From positions 62,001 through 126,000 of the forward strand of contig NZ_FOVG01000006.1 in assembly GCF_900115075.1 (NCBI RefSeq): 64,000 bases of DNA, given 5' to 3'. The notes beneath the pieces were generated by a model that saw nothing but the letters and a program-made list of their open reading frames with translations, did no database searches and was not told the DNA's origin. Numbering within the stretch: position 1 is the stretch's first letter; the number at the start of each line of letters is the position of its first letter. Positions 29,957 through 37,794 of this stretch are shown here, piece by piece. The DNA comes from Candidatus Pantoea varia. GTDB lineage: Bacteria > Pseudomonadota > Gammaproteobacteria > Enterobacterales > Enterobacteriaceae. The translations under genes and the position numbers were made by a program.

Positions 29957-31066
29957 TTAGTTGGTTAACAACCGCAGCATACGACGTAGCGGTTCGGCTG
30001 CGCCCCATAACAGCTGGTCGCCAACCGTGAAGGCGGAGAGATATTCCGGCCCCATATTCAGTTTACGCAGGCGGCCAACCGGTGTGGTCAGCGTGCCGGT
30101 CACAGCGGCGGGTGTCAGTTCACGCATCGTCAGCTCGCGGTCATTCGGCACCACGTTGACCCACTCATTGTGAGAGGCCAGCAGCTGCTCAATTTCAGCC
30201 AGCGGCAGGTCGCGTTTCAGTTTCAGCGTAAAGGCCTGGCTGTGGCAGCGCAGCGCACCGACGCGCACGCACAAGCCATCAACCGGAATGACTTTAGAGG
30301 TGGCGAGGATTTTATTGGTCTCTGCCTGGCCTTTCCACTCTTCGCGGCTCTGGCCGTTATCCAGCTGTTTGTCGATCCACGGAATCAGGCTGCCCGCCAG
30401 TGGTACGCCAAAGTTATCAGTTGGCAGGGTGCCGGAACGGCTGAAGTCGGTCACGCTACGTTCGATGTCGAGGATCGCCGAGGCCGGGTTCTGCAGCGCA
30501 GGTGCCACGTGATCGTGCAGCATGCCCATCTGGGTCAGCAGTTCACGCATGTGGCGCGCGCCGCCGCCAGAGGCTGCCTGATAGGTAGCAACCGATGCCC
30601 ACTCCACCAGATCCTGGGCAAACAGGCCGCCCAGCGACATCAGCATCAGGCTGACGGTACAGTTACCGCCGACAAAGGTTTTGATGCCACGGTCGATACC
30701 CTGGCGAATCACAGCATGGTTGACCGGATCGAGGATGATGATGGCATCATCTTTCATCCGCAGCGTGGAGGCCGCATCAATCCAGTATCCCTGCCAGCCG
30801 CTGGCACGCAGCTTTGGATAGACGTCACTGGTGTAGTCGCCGCCCTGGCAGGTAATGATGATATCCAGCGCGCGCAGCGCTTCAATATCAAACGCATCCT
30901 GCAATGTGCCCTGCTGTTTGCCCGCAAACGCGGGTGCCGCCTGACCATGCTGCGACGTCGAGAAGAAGACCGGATTGATTGCATCAAAATCACGCTCTTC
31001 GCTCATGCGGGACATCAGCACTGAGCCGACCATACCGCGCCAACCAACAAAACCTACATTCTTCAT
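29957..31066 (-). CDS. asd: Aspartate-semialdehyde dehydrogenase Asd
   Basis: Asd reduces beta-aspartyl phosphate to aspartate semialdehyde with NADPH, feeding lysine, diaminopimelate, methionine and threonine synthesis; it is essential for cell wall growth. The 369-residue protein begins [17 protein letters not shown] (dinucleotide-binding loop GxxGxxG). The catalytic Cys136 sits in [12 protein letters not shown], next to the conserved [12 protein letters not shown]. It is separated from glgB by a long gap and from the divergent yhgN by about 217 bases, as in E. coli. Confidence 0.97.
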   Translation of the reverse strand: MKNVGFVGWRGMVGSVLMSRMSEERDFDAINPVFFSTSQHGQAAPAFAGKQQGTLQDAFDIEALRALDIIITCQGGDYTSDVYPKLRASGWQGYWIDAASTLRMKDDAIIILDPVNHAVIRQGIDRGIKTFVGGNCTVSLMLMSLGGLFAQDLVEWASVATYQAASGGGARHMRELLTQMGMLHDHVAPALQNPASAILDIERSVTDFSRSGTLPTDNFGVPLAGSLIPWIDKQLDNGQSREEWKGQAETNKILATSKVIPVDGLCVRVGALRCHSQAFTLKLKRDLPLAEIEQLLASHNEWVNVVPNDRELTMRELTPAAVTGTLTTPVGRLRKLNMGPEYLSAFTVGDQLLWGAAEPLRRMLRLLTN

Positions 31067-31283
31067 GTCGTGTCCGTCTAAGGCAGTTACACCTGCTTTT
31101 CATTTCAGAGGAGAGAGCGGCGTGCTATTTTCACGCCGCTCTGCGTAATAATAAGATTTACCTGTGTCCCCTCACTCTACAAAATGCAGGCCGGGTAGCA
31201 AGTGAATTAATTCGATTACGCTAACTTTTTCAGCAGCGTAACTAATAACTCCGCTTTTTCGCGAACAACATGGCGCAAAACCG

Positions 31284-31877
31284 ATGACTGAAATGATTTC
31301 GGCGACAATATTATTGTTGTTAATTATGGATCCGCTGGGCAATCTGCCGATTTTTATGTCGGTTTTAAAGCATCTGGAGCCGAAACGGCGGCGGGTTGTG
31401 TTAATCCGCGAAATGTTGATCGCGCTGATCATCATGCTGCTGTTCCTGTTTACCGGCGAACGCATCCTGGCGTTTTTGAATCTGCGCACTGAAACCGTGT
31501 CGATCTCCGGCGGGATTATCCTGTTTCTGATCGCCATCAAGATGATTTTCCCGTCGGCTGAAAGCAGCAGTTCTGGCTTACCCGCGGGCGAAGAGCCCTT
31601 CCTGGTGCCGCTGGCGATTCCGCTGGTCGCAGGACCGTCGCTGCTGGCGACGCTGATGCTACTGTCACATCAGTATCCGCATCAGATGTCGCATCTGGTC
31701 GGCGCACTGTTGATCGCCTGGGGCGTGACGGTGGGTATTCTGCTGATGTCAGGTCTGTTCCTGCGTCTGCTGGGGGATAAAGGCGTGAATGCGCTGGAGC
31801 GCCTGATGGGATTAATACTGATTATGCTGGCCACCCAGATGTTCCTGGACGGCATTCGGGCTTATCTGAAGCTGTAA
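31284..31877 (+). CDS. yhgN: MarC-family inner membrane protein YhgN
   Basis: YhgN is a 197-residue UPF0056/MarC-family membrane protein of unknown substrate. It has six predicted membrane helices. Family hallmarks include LLLLIMDPLGNLPIFMSVLK at the start, SISGGIILFLIAIKM, EEPFLVPLAIPLVAGPSLLATLML and the C-terminal GVNALERLMGLILIMLATQMFLDG. Its length and position beside asd match E. coli. MarC proteins were once linked to multidrug resistance, but that role is not supported. Confidence 0.92.
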   Translation: MTEMISATILLLLIMDPLGNLPIFMSVLKHLEPKRRRVVLIREMLIALIIMLLFLFTGERILAFLNLRTETVSISGGIILFLIAIKMIFPSAESSSSGLPAGEEPFLVPLAIPLVAGPSLLATLMLLSHQYPHQMSHLVGALLIAWGVTVGILLMSGLFLRLLGDKGVNALERLMGLILIMLATQMFLDGIRAYLKL

Positions 31878-31955
31878 GCGCACCTGTGTCCTTTTACCCT
31901 GGCAGGCGAGCAGGCTGCCACCTTCATTCAGCCGGCTTATCACAACTTTACGACA

Positions 31956-31983
31956 TTGAAATGAACAATAATATTTATATAAT
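31956..31983 (+). promoter_or_regulatory. Strong sigma70-type promoter for the 32006-32874 module
   Basis: TTGAAA (31956-31961) and a perfect TATAAT (31978-31983) are separated by 16 bases in an AT-rich stretch. The start point would fall near 31990, giving a leader of about 16 nt with the ribosome-binding site AAGGAGA at 31994-32000. Confidence 0.65.
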
Positions 31984-32005
31984 GCCGTAAAAAAAGGAGA
32001 TATCC

Positions 32006-32548
32006 ATGGCGGGCAGTATCGAAAATTATGCCGGGACAGGCGTATTTATTATCGCAGAACGGCTTTACAGCAGGGACGCGCCTAACTGGCACGGTGTTGG
32101 CGCCTCCATGGTGCAGATTCACAAAAGGTTGTTATTACCCTTTTTTCTCGGCGCGCTCTATCTGATAACAGGTTACTTCTCCCTTCAGGAAGTCCTGCAG
32201 TATGCCAACAGCGGCCATTCAGGGGTGATCACAGATATGCGCAGTTATCTGGTTGCCCCGCTACTCTGCGCGTTGCTCTGGCTGCTGGTTTATCTGGTAG
32301 CCTGGTGGGGTTTCAGAAAAATTGCGCTCCTGTCCGTGGCTAAAGAAACAGCCTTTCAGGCGCTATTCTTTCTGGCAAATATCCTCTGTTTAGCTGGCCT
32401 GACAGTACTATCCTTCCCGGGCCAGAAAGCGGCATTGAATGACGTGCAGCTGATGCAAGTTGACGTCACTGATTTTGCCTGGGTTTACTTACTTACCGCC
32501 GCCATCACGCTGGTTGTTTTTGCTCTGATAAGAAGAAAATGGGCATGA
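32006..32548 (+). CDS. Hypothetical four-helix membrane protein (module gene 1)
   Basis: I do not recognise this 180-residue protein. The first 37 residues are soluble (MAGSIENYAGTGVFIIAERL and onward). About four hydrophobic segments follow, near residues 42-62, 82-104, 117-137 and 158-176. The ATG at 32006 is well supported by AAGGAGA at optimal spacing and a near-consensus promoter; a later in-frame ATG at residue 35, just before the first helix, has no ribosome site. The stop overlaps the next gene as ATGA, so the two are translationally coupled. The region looks AT-richer than its flanks and interrupts the E. coli order yhgN-gntU, suggesting lineage-specific gain. Confidence 0.75.
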   Translation: MAGSIENYAGTGVFIIAERLYSRDAPNWHGVGASMVQIHKRLLLPFFLGALYLITGYFSLQEVLQYANSGHSGVITDMRSYLVAPLLCALLWLLVYLVAWWGFRKIALLSVAKETAFQALFFLANILCLAGLTVLSFPGQKAALNDVQLMQVDVTDFAWVYLLTAAITLVVFALIRRKWA

Positions 32549-32874
32549 ACAGGCTGCTGCAGATTATCAAAAGCTGTCTGTTGCGCACCTTTAACTATCA
32601 AGGGCGTGAAGGCAGGACGAGCTATTTTATTTTCCTGCTGTTCCAGCTGGCCTGGTTCTGCAGTTATCTGCAATGGTTTACCGGGCCACAGCATGAAATA
32701 GGCTTAATCGCGCTGCTGCTGTTTATTTTACCTACATTTTCCTGCGGGGTGAGGAGAATAAATGACGCCGGCTATTCACGCGGCGTCATTGTCCTTTTGG
32801 TGGTGGCACCTTATCTGCTGTTCCCTTTTTTACTCTTCCCCCGCTCGCGGGAAAAAAAACTGAGGGGCAGATAG
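32545..32874 (+). CDS. DUF805 family membrane protein (module gene 2)
   Basis: The 109-residue protein has the DUF805 pattern: a short amphipathic start with YQGREGRTSYFIFLLFQL, a membrane hairpin, then the motif CGVRRINDAGYSRG (the family's RRLHDxGxSGW-like element) followed by two hydrophobic stretches and a basic tail (RSREKKLRGR). DUF805 proteins have no agreed function; E. coli examples are YhaH and YhaI. I prefer the ATG at 32545, which overlaps the upstream stop (ATGA), over the one at 32539. It runs convergently into gntU with only 13 bases between stop codons. Confidence 0.8.
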   Translation: MNRLLQIIKSCLLRTFNYQGREGRTSYFIFLLFQLAWFCSYLQWFTGPQHEIGLIALLLFILPTFSCGVRRINDAGYSRGVIVLLVVAPYLLFPFLLFPRSREKKLRGR

Positions 32875-32887
32875 CCCGTCAGGTTGG

Positions 32888-34228
32888 TCAGGAAAGCAGT
32901 TCGAAAGCAATCATACCTACGATAGCCCCGGTAGTACCGAGAATGGTTTCCATCAGCGTCCACGTCTTCAGCGTTTCCGCTTCGCTGGCCCCGGTAAAGC
33001 GACCAAACAGCCAGAAACCAGCATCGTTCACATGGCTGATAATGATGGAGCCGCCGCCGATGCAGATCGACAGCGCCGCCAGCTGGGCACCGCTGTAGTG
33101 CAGCGGTTCAATCACCGGCATGATTAAGCCCACCGTGGTCAGACAGGCGACCGTCGCCGACCCCTGAATCACCCGCACCGCACCCGCCAGAATAAAGCAG
33201 GCCAGCGCAATCGGCAGTCCTGCACCGGTCAGCGCATTGCCCAGCACCGGGCCGACACCGGAATCCACCAGCACCTGCTTAAATACACCGCCCGCGCCAA
33301 TCACCAGCAGGATAATCCCGGCCGGTTGCAGCGCGCTGCCGCACACCTGCATCACCCGCTCTTTATCCATGCCCTGACGGTAAGCCAGGCCATAAATCGC
33401 CACCAGCAGCGCCAGCAGAATGGCGGTGAAAGGATGGCCGATAAATTCCAGCCACTCATAAAGGGTGGTGCCTTCGGTCGTGAAGCGTGCGCCGATGGTT
33501 TTCAGGCCAACCAGCACCAGCGGAAACAGAATCAATGAGAGGCTGAAGCCAAACGACGGCAGCTTGCTCTCATCGACATCCGGTTGATGATCTTCCGGCG
33601 GCGCGCTGAACGTGACGTGGTTGCCGATGAAGTTACCAAACAGCGGCCCGGCAATCAGCATGCCGGGGATCGCCGCGCAGAGACCCAGCAGAATCATCCA
33701 GCCAAAGTCTGCATGCATCTGCGAAGCCAGCAGCATCGGGGCTGGCCCGGGCAGCAGGAACGCCGCCGCCGCCGCTACACCGGCAAACAGCGGGATCACC
33801 AGCTTCACCAGATTGCCGCCGGTTCGCCGCGCCACCGCAAAAGCGATACTGATTAACAGCACCACCGCCACCTCAAAGAAGAGCGGCAGCGCGCAGATCA
33901 GACCGGCAATGCCCATGGCGTAATGGGCGCGGCTCTGACCAAAGGTTTTCAGCATCCGGATAGCGATCTGATCCACTGCGCCGGTTTCATGCAGGATTTT
34001 GCCGAACATCGCGCCCAGCGCGACCACAATGGCGAGGAAGCCGAGCGTGCCGCCCATCCCCTTCTGCATCGTTTCAGCGATCTTGTTCAGTGGCATACCT
34101 GAGAACAACCCGGCACCGATGGAAACTAACATCAGCGCGACGAAGGCGTGCATCCGGGCCTTCATCACCAGAAAAAGCAGCAGCAGGACAGAGCCTGCTG
34201 CGGTCAAAACGAGTGTTGCGGTATTCAT
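32888..34228 (-). CDS. gntU: Low-affinity gluconate permease GntU
   Basis: GntU is a gluconate:proton symporter of the GntP family in the inner membrane. The 446-residue protein matches E. coli GntU along its length, including LFSGMPLNKIAETMQKGMGGTLGFLAIVVALGAMFGKILHETGAVDQIA, FLLPGPAPMLLASQMHADFGW and the C-terminal SHVNDAGFWLFGRFTGASEAETLKTWT. Twelve or more membrane helices are expected. It starts two bases after the gntK stop, forming gntKU. The high-affinity gntT is missing from its usual site next to nfuA, so this may be the main permease encoded in the region. Confidence 0.95.
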   Translation of the reverse strand: MNTATLVLTAAGSVLLLLFLVMKARMHAFVALMLVSIGAGLFSGMPLNKIAETMQKGMGGTLGFLAIVVALGAMFGKILHETGAVDQIAIRMLKTFGQSRAHYAMGIAGLICALPLFFEVAVVLLISIAFAVARRTGGNLVKLVIPLFAGVAAAAAFLLPGPAPMLLASQMHADFGWMILLGLCAAIPGMLIAGPLFGNFIGNHVTFSAPPEDHQPDVDESKLPSFGFSLSLILFPLVLVGLKTIGARFTTEGTTLYEWLEFIGHPFTAILLALLVAIYGLAYRQGMDKERVMQVCGSALQPAGIILLVIGAGGVFKQVLVDSGVGPVLGNALTGAGLPIALACFILAGAVRVIQGSATVACLTTVGLIMPVIEPLHYSGAQLAALSICIGGGSIIISHVNDAGFWLFGRFTGASEAETLKTWTLMETILGTTGAIVGMIAFELLS

Positions 34229-34230
34229 CT

Positions 34231-34767
34231 CTAATCCTGGCTGATAGCGTCCTGGATAGTCGCAACCGTAGCCGCCACCACGTCGTCCAGTGAATGCGCG
34301 ATATCCACTACCAGGATATCTGACTCGTCCTGCCCTGGCTCTTCCAGCGTGGCAAACTGGGTTACCAGCATCTGCGGCTTGAAGAAATGGCCTTTACGCG
34401 CTTTCAGACGGGCTTCGATGGTGTCGAAATCGCCTTTCAGGTAGACGAAACGCAGGTTGTCATTTCCCTGACGCAGAATGTCGCGATAACTTTTCTTCAG
34501 GGCCGAGCAGACAATGATGGAAATCGCCTGGGTGCGCTGCATGGCAAACGCGGCATCGTTGAGTGCCTGTAACCACGGCTGGCGATCGCTGTCATCCAGC
34601 GGATGACCATCGGCCATCTTCAGGATGTTGGCGCGGGGATGGAGAAAATCACCGTCAAGAAAAGCCGTATTGAGCTGGTGAGAAACCTGGTTGGCGACGG
34701 CAGACTTTCCGCTGCCTGAAACGCCCATCAGGATAAAGACGTGATGAGACGGGGATTGCGTTGTCAT
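34231..34767 (-). CDS. gntK: Gluconokinase GntK
   Basis: GntK phosphorylates gluconate to 6-phosphogluconate for the Entner-Doudoroff and pentose phosphate pathways. The 178-residue P-loop kinase has Walker A GVSGSGKS at residues 15-22, the substrate-region FLDGDFLHPRANILKMADGHPLDDSDR and CSALKKSYRD. It is the first gene of gntKU and is preceded by a GntR operator and a CRP-like site. Confidence 0.95.
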   Translation of the reverse strand: MTTQSPSHHVFILMGVSGSGKSAVANQVSHQLNTAFLDGDFLHPRANILKMADGHPLDDSDRQPWLQALNDAAFAMQRTQAISIIVCSALKKSYRDILRQGNDNLRFVYLKGDFDTIEARLKARKGHFFKPQMLVTQFATLEEPGQDESDILVVDIAHSLDDVVAATVATIQDAISQD

Positions 34768-34797
34768 TTTTCTGCTCCGGCAGGTGAGAATTTGCCA

Positions 34798-34813
34798 ATG
34801 TTACCGATAACAA
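34798..34813. promoter_or_regulatory. GntR operator upstream of gntKU
   Basis: ATGTTACCGATAACAA closely matches the palindromic GntR site (ATGTTACC-GTAACAT type). It lies about 31 bases before the gntK ATG, in a position to block transcription. Gluconate or 6-phosphogluconate relieves GntR repression in E. coli. Confidence 0.8.
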
Positions 34814-34879
34814 TGTCGTTTCTCATTCTCCTGGCCGGTTAACAGCCTGGCAACCTTTTTACCAGGAAATGCATGAAAG

Positions 34880-34895
34880 TGTGAGCTGACTCATA
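34880..34895. promoter_or_regulatory. Candidate CRP site upstream of gntKU
   Basis: TGTGA-N6-TCATA has a perfect left half and three of five matches on the right. It lies about 113 bases upstream of gntK, just past the gntR stop. gntKU is cAMP-CRP dependent in E. coli. Confidence 0.45.
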
Positions 34896-34907
34896 AAAAA
34901 ACCACAA

Positions 34908-35903
34908 TCAGATGCTTTCACCTTCACTGATCTCAAAACCGACATCCAGCAGCTGATTTTCACAGCTCTCACCTGCGATGCGCGCCAGTAACAGAGCGGC
35001 CGCTTCACGCCCCATACGATCGCGCGGTGTCAGCACCGTTGCCAGCTGTGGCGTCACCACCTGGCTGATGTCATGGCCGTGGAAACCGGCAATCGCCATC
35101 TGGGTGGGTACCTGCAATCCCTGGCGCTGGCACTCAAACATCGCGCCGACCGCCAGATCGTCATTGGTACAGAACAGACTGTCCGTTTCAGGGTAGAGAC
35201 GTTGCGCCTCACGCAGCAAATCGCCACCGGCGCTGAATGAAGAGGCATCTTCCATCATCACGCTGCGCGGCGTCAGCCCCGCTTCACGCATCGCGATTTC
35301 GTAACCGCGCTGCTTCTGCAGCGTACGTTCATCAAGTCGTGCACCGAGGTAGACAGTGTAACGATGGCCTTTGCTGAGTATCGCCCGCGTCATCTGCCGG
35401 GCCGCTTCAACATTATCAAAGCCGACCGCCATATCCAGGCAGGGCGTCACGCTGTCCATCATCTCAATCACCGGAATCCCGGCCACTTCCAGCATGCGCA
35501 GCGTGCCTGGCGTATGAGTGCGTTCGGTGAGGATGACGCCATCAATGTTCCAGCCCAGCAGCGAGCGCAGTTGCAACTCCTCTTTTTGCGGGTTGTAACC
35601 AAAGTGGGCGACCAGCGTCTGATAGTTGGCTTCGTCGGTGACGGCTTCGATGCCGCGCAGAACATCGGCAAAAACCTGGTTGGTGAGTGATGGCAGCAGT
35701 ACGCCGATGGCGCGACTGGTGGCGTTAGAAAGCATATCGGGGGCGCGATTGGGGATATAACCCAGCTCATCCAGTGCCACTGCAATCTTGTCCCGCAGGG
35801 CAAGAGAGACCTGCTCAGGATTGCGCAGGTAACGGCTGACGGTCATTTTTGTAATGCCGACGCGATCGGCAACGTCCTGTAATACCGGTCTTTTCTTCTT
35901 CAT
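34908..35903 (-). CDS. gntR: LacI-family gluconate utilisation repressor GntR
   Basis: GntR represses gluconate uptake and Entner-Doudoroff genes and is induced by gluconate or its phosphate. The 331-residue protein has the LacI-type N-terminal helix-turn-helix and hinge (LQDVADRVGITKMTVSRYLRNPEQVS, about residues 7-32), with a periplasmic-binding-like effector domain from about residue 60. It lies upstream of gntKU in the same direction, with a 140-base gap holding the operator at 34798-34813. Confidence 0.94.
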   Translation of the reverse strand: MKKKRPVLQDVADRVGITKMTVSRYLRNPEQVSLALRDKIAVALDELGYIPNRAPDMLSNATSRAIGVLLPSLTNQVFADVLRGIEAVTDEANYQTLVAHFGYNPQKEELQLRSLLGWNIDGVILTERTHTPGTLRMLEVAGIPVIEMMDSVTPCLDMAVGFDNVEAARQMTRAILSKGHRYTVYLGARLDERTLQKQRGYEIAMREAGLTPRSVMMEDASSFSAGGDLLREAQRLYPETDSLFCTNDDLAVGAMFECQRQGLQVPTQMAIAGFHGHDISQVVTPQLATVLTPRDRMGREAAALLLARIAGESCENQLLDVGFEISEGESI

Positions 35904-36005
35904 CGTAGCGCCTGGGATCGCCCTGAAAGCTAAAGTACGATGAGTCTATCACTTTTCTGTCACAAAATTGCCAACCGGGCGCGACGATGCGCGCCCGTTA
36001 TCTGC

Positions 36006-36701
36006 TTAGACCGGTGGCAGATCAAACAGCAGGACTTCTGCAGCCGAGCTGGCTTCAATCGTCAGCGCGCTTTCGTCCCAGATCGCCAGGGCATCGCTGG
36101 TGGTGACCGCATTACCGTTAACGGTCACATCGCCTTTAACCACCTGAATCCAGATACGACGTCCTGCATCAATCGCAACGTTGTCCTGCTCACCGGCAGC
36201 CAATACCCAGCGCGATAAGGTCATGTCCTGATAAACTTTCAGCGATCCTTCACGTGCATCCGGGCTTAATACCAGCTGACGCCCTTTAATATCCGGGAAG
36301 CGGCGCTGATCGTAACGTGGCTCAATGCCGGTACGCTCAGGAATGATCCAGATCTGATAGAGGTGCAGCGGATCGCTTTCGCTGGCGTTGTACTCAGAGT
36401 GACGGACGCCGGTGCCGGCGCTCATGATCTGGAACTCCCCTGCCGGGATCTGCTCTTTGTTGCCCATGCTGTCCTGATGTTCAACCGTACCCGAGAGCAC
36501 GTAGGTCAGGATTTCCATATCTTTGTGAGGATGGGTACCAAATCCCTGACCGCCATCAATCACATCTTCGTTGATGACCCGCAGCGCGGAGAAACCCATA
36601 AAGTTCGCATCGTGATAGCTGGCGAAAGAGAAAGTGTGCCAGCTATCCAGCCAGCCATGGTTTGCGTGACCGCGTTCTTCAGCTTTGCGTACATAAATCA
36701 T
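36006..36701 (-). CDS. yhhW: Pirin-like protein YhhW (quercetin 2,3-dioxygenase type)
   Basis: YhhW is a two-domain cupin (pirin family); E. coli YhhW has quercetin 2,3-dioxygenase activity in vitro, but its physiological substrate is unknown. The protein is 231 residues with the ATG at 36701, the E. coli length. The metal site is visible in GTHPHKDMEILTYVLSGTVEHQDS, with a further conserved segment IMSAGTGVRHSEYN. The frame extends to a TTG at 36707, but GAGGAG lies properly spaced for 36701. RyhB is encoded just upstream on the same strand. Confidence 0.92.
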   Translation of the reverse strand: MIYVRKAEERGHANHGWLDSWHTFSFASYHDANFMGFSALRVINEDVIDGGQGFGTHPHKDMEILTYVLSGTVEHQDSMGNKEQIPAGEFQIMSAGTGVRHSEYNASESDPLHLYQIWIIPERTGIEPRYDQRRFPDIKGRQLVLSPDAREGSLKVYQDMTLSRWVLAAGEQDNVAIDAGRRIWIQVVKGDVTVNGNAVTTSDALAIWDESALTIEASSAAEVLLFDLPPV

Positions 36702-36836
36702 GTTCAAATCTCCTCAATGTTTTTTATAGTCTGTCCCTGAGGCGGTCTGATTGATAGCTGAAAAACTTCACGCCTCTGTTCAAAATAGTTGAATGAGCAT
36801 TGAGCAGTGGCTGAAAAGCACTGAAAAAGGGCAGGC

Positions 36837-36931
36837 AAAAAAAAGCCAGCGGATAAGCTGGCTAAATAATACTGGAAGCAATGTGAGCAATGTCGTGCTT
36901 TCTCAGGCTGTCGATGACCTCCCGGGAATGC
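36837..36931 (-). ncRNA. ryhB: Iron-responsive small RNA RyhB
   Basis: The minus strand carries the RyhB conserved core, which includes AAGCACGACATTGCTCAC, then ATTGCTTCCAGTATTA. It ends with the Rho-independent terminator AGCCAGC-TTATCC-GCTGGCT and eight T residues (36837-36844). RyhB is made when iron is scarce and, with Hfq, down-regulates mRNAs of iron-using proteins. The 5' end is placed near 36931 from a -10-like TATTGT; the first ~30 nt diverge from E. coli. A Fur box covers the promoter. In E. coli ryhB lies between yhhX and yhhY; here yhhX is gone and the sRNA sits between yhhW and yhhY. Confidence 0.93.
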
Positions 36932-36936
36932 ATGAC

Positions 36937-36955
36937 AATAATAATCATTATCATT
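36937..36955. promoter_or_regulatory. Fur box at the ryhB promoter
   Basis: The 19-bp sequence AATAATAATCATTATCATT contains ATAATCATTATCATT, an excellent fit to the Fur consensus (repeated GATAAT/ATTATC units). It covers the expected -10 to -35 region of ryhB, so Fe2+-Fur would repress it. Confidence 0.92.
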
Positions 36956-37048
36956 CGCGTCTGTAAAGTCATTTTCACACTTTTCACCCTGCTTAATGCA
37001 GTGAATACCTTGATGTTTAAAGGGTTTTATTGGGCTAAAGGAGAGATC

Positions 37049-37543
37049 ATGAGTGAAATAGTTGTCCGCCACGTCACGCCAGAAGATGCTGCTGCGCTGC
37101 ACAGGATTTACAGTCAGCCAGATACCCAGGCCAGCACACTCCATTTGCCCCACTCATCACTCCAGATGTGGTACACCCGTCTCGCCACGCCTCAGCCCAA
37201 TGCGCATCTGTTGGTGGCCTGTATTGATGATGAAGTGGTCGGTCAGTGTGCGCTGCACGTGGAAGATCGCGCCAGACGCCGCCATGCAGCCTCACTGGGT
37301 ATGGGCGTGGATGAACGCTACCGGCAGCGAGGCGTCGGCACTGCACTCATGCGTGAAATGGTCTCGTTGTGCGACAACTGGCTAAAGGTGAGCCGAATGG
37401 AGCTGACGGTGTTCGTCGATAATGGACCGGCCATCGCCCTTTATCAGCGTTTCGGTTTTGAGATTGAGGGAACGGCCACGGGCTTCGCATTGCGTCACGG
37501 TGAACTGATCGACGCGCATTATATGGCGCGGGTTAAAGCCTGA
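37049..37543 (+). CDS. yhhY: GNAT-family N-acetyltransferase YhhY
   Basis: YhhY acetylates small amines or amino acids; E. coli YhhY has been linked to amino-acid N-acetylation, but the native substrate here is unknown. The 164-residue protein has the GNAT acetyl-CoA loop in GMGVDERYRQRGVGTALMREMV (RQRGVGTAL) and the C-terminal VDNGPAIALYQRFGFEIEGT. I chose the ATG at 37049 with AAAGGAG six bases upstream. The upstream frame to 36890 would run through the antisense of ryhB and is not credible. A strong terminator follows the gene. Confidence 0.9.
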   Translation: MSEIVVRHVTPEDAAALHRIYSQPDTQASTLHLPHSSLQMWYTRLATPQPNAHLLVACIDDEVVGQCALHVEDRARRRHAASLGMGVDERYRQRGVGTALMREMVSLCDNWLKVSRMELTVFVDNGPAIALYQRFGFEIEGTATGFALRHGELIDAHYMARVKA

Positions 37544-37551
37544 CGTGTACA

Positions 37552-37584
37552 AGCAGAAAGGGCACCGAAGGTGCCCTTTCTGCT
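37552..37584. terminator. Long-stem terminator after yhhY
   Basis: AGCAGAAAGGGCACC (37552-37566) and GGTGCCCTTTCTGCT (37570-37584) form a perfect 15-bp stem with a GAA loop, eight bases past the yhhY stop. The internal CTTT/AAAG tracts can act as the uridine-rich element on either strand. Confidence 0.8.
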
Positions 37585-37621
37585 GATAAACCCTGACAAG
37601 GTTCGCTGTCAGTTAGCGCCT

Positions 37622-37733
37622 GCGCAGGAAACAGGGTCAGGTCGGAAAGACGCAAAAGCCGTCATCCATGACAGGCTCGGCCCGCGCCGTCCTGCCGCGG
37701 GACGCTTTCCTCTTCTGACCCAGTTACCTGCGC
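37622..37733. other. Folded intergenic element, three-way-junction type, function unknown
   Basis: Nested perfect pairings are visible: GCGCAGG (37622-37628) with CCTGCGC (37727-37733); GGGTCAG (37634-37640) with CTGACCC (37715-37721); and GGAAAG (37644-37649) with CTTTCC (37705-37710). Inside lie two hairpins: GCCGTCAT/ATGACAGGC (37658-37676) and CCCGCG/CGCGGG (37681-37701). A separate hairpin CTGACA/TGTCAG (37592-37612) precedes it. It lies between the convergent 3' ends of yhhY and ggt. It could be a repeated intergenic palindrome or a structured RNA. Confidence 0.6.
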
Positions 37734-37794
37734 GTTAAGCTTATTTATTGCTGTCAGATTCACCGGGGTTTGAGTTTTTCAGTAGTCTCAAATC

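Noticed and set aside
36890-37048. Upstream extension of the yhhY frame
   Set aside because: It runs through the antisense of ryhB and has no ribosome site; the ATG at 37049 has AAAGGAG.
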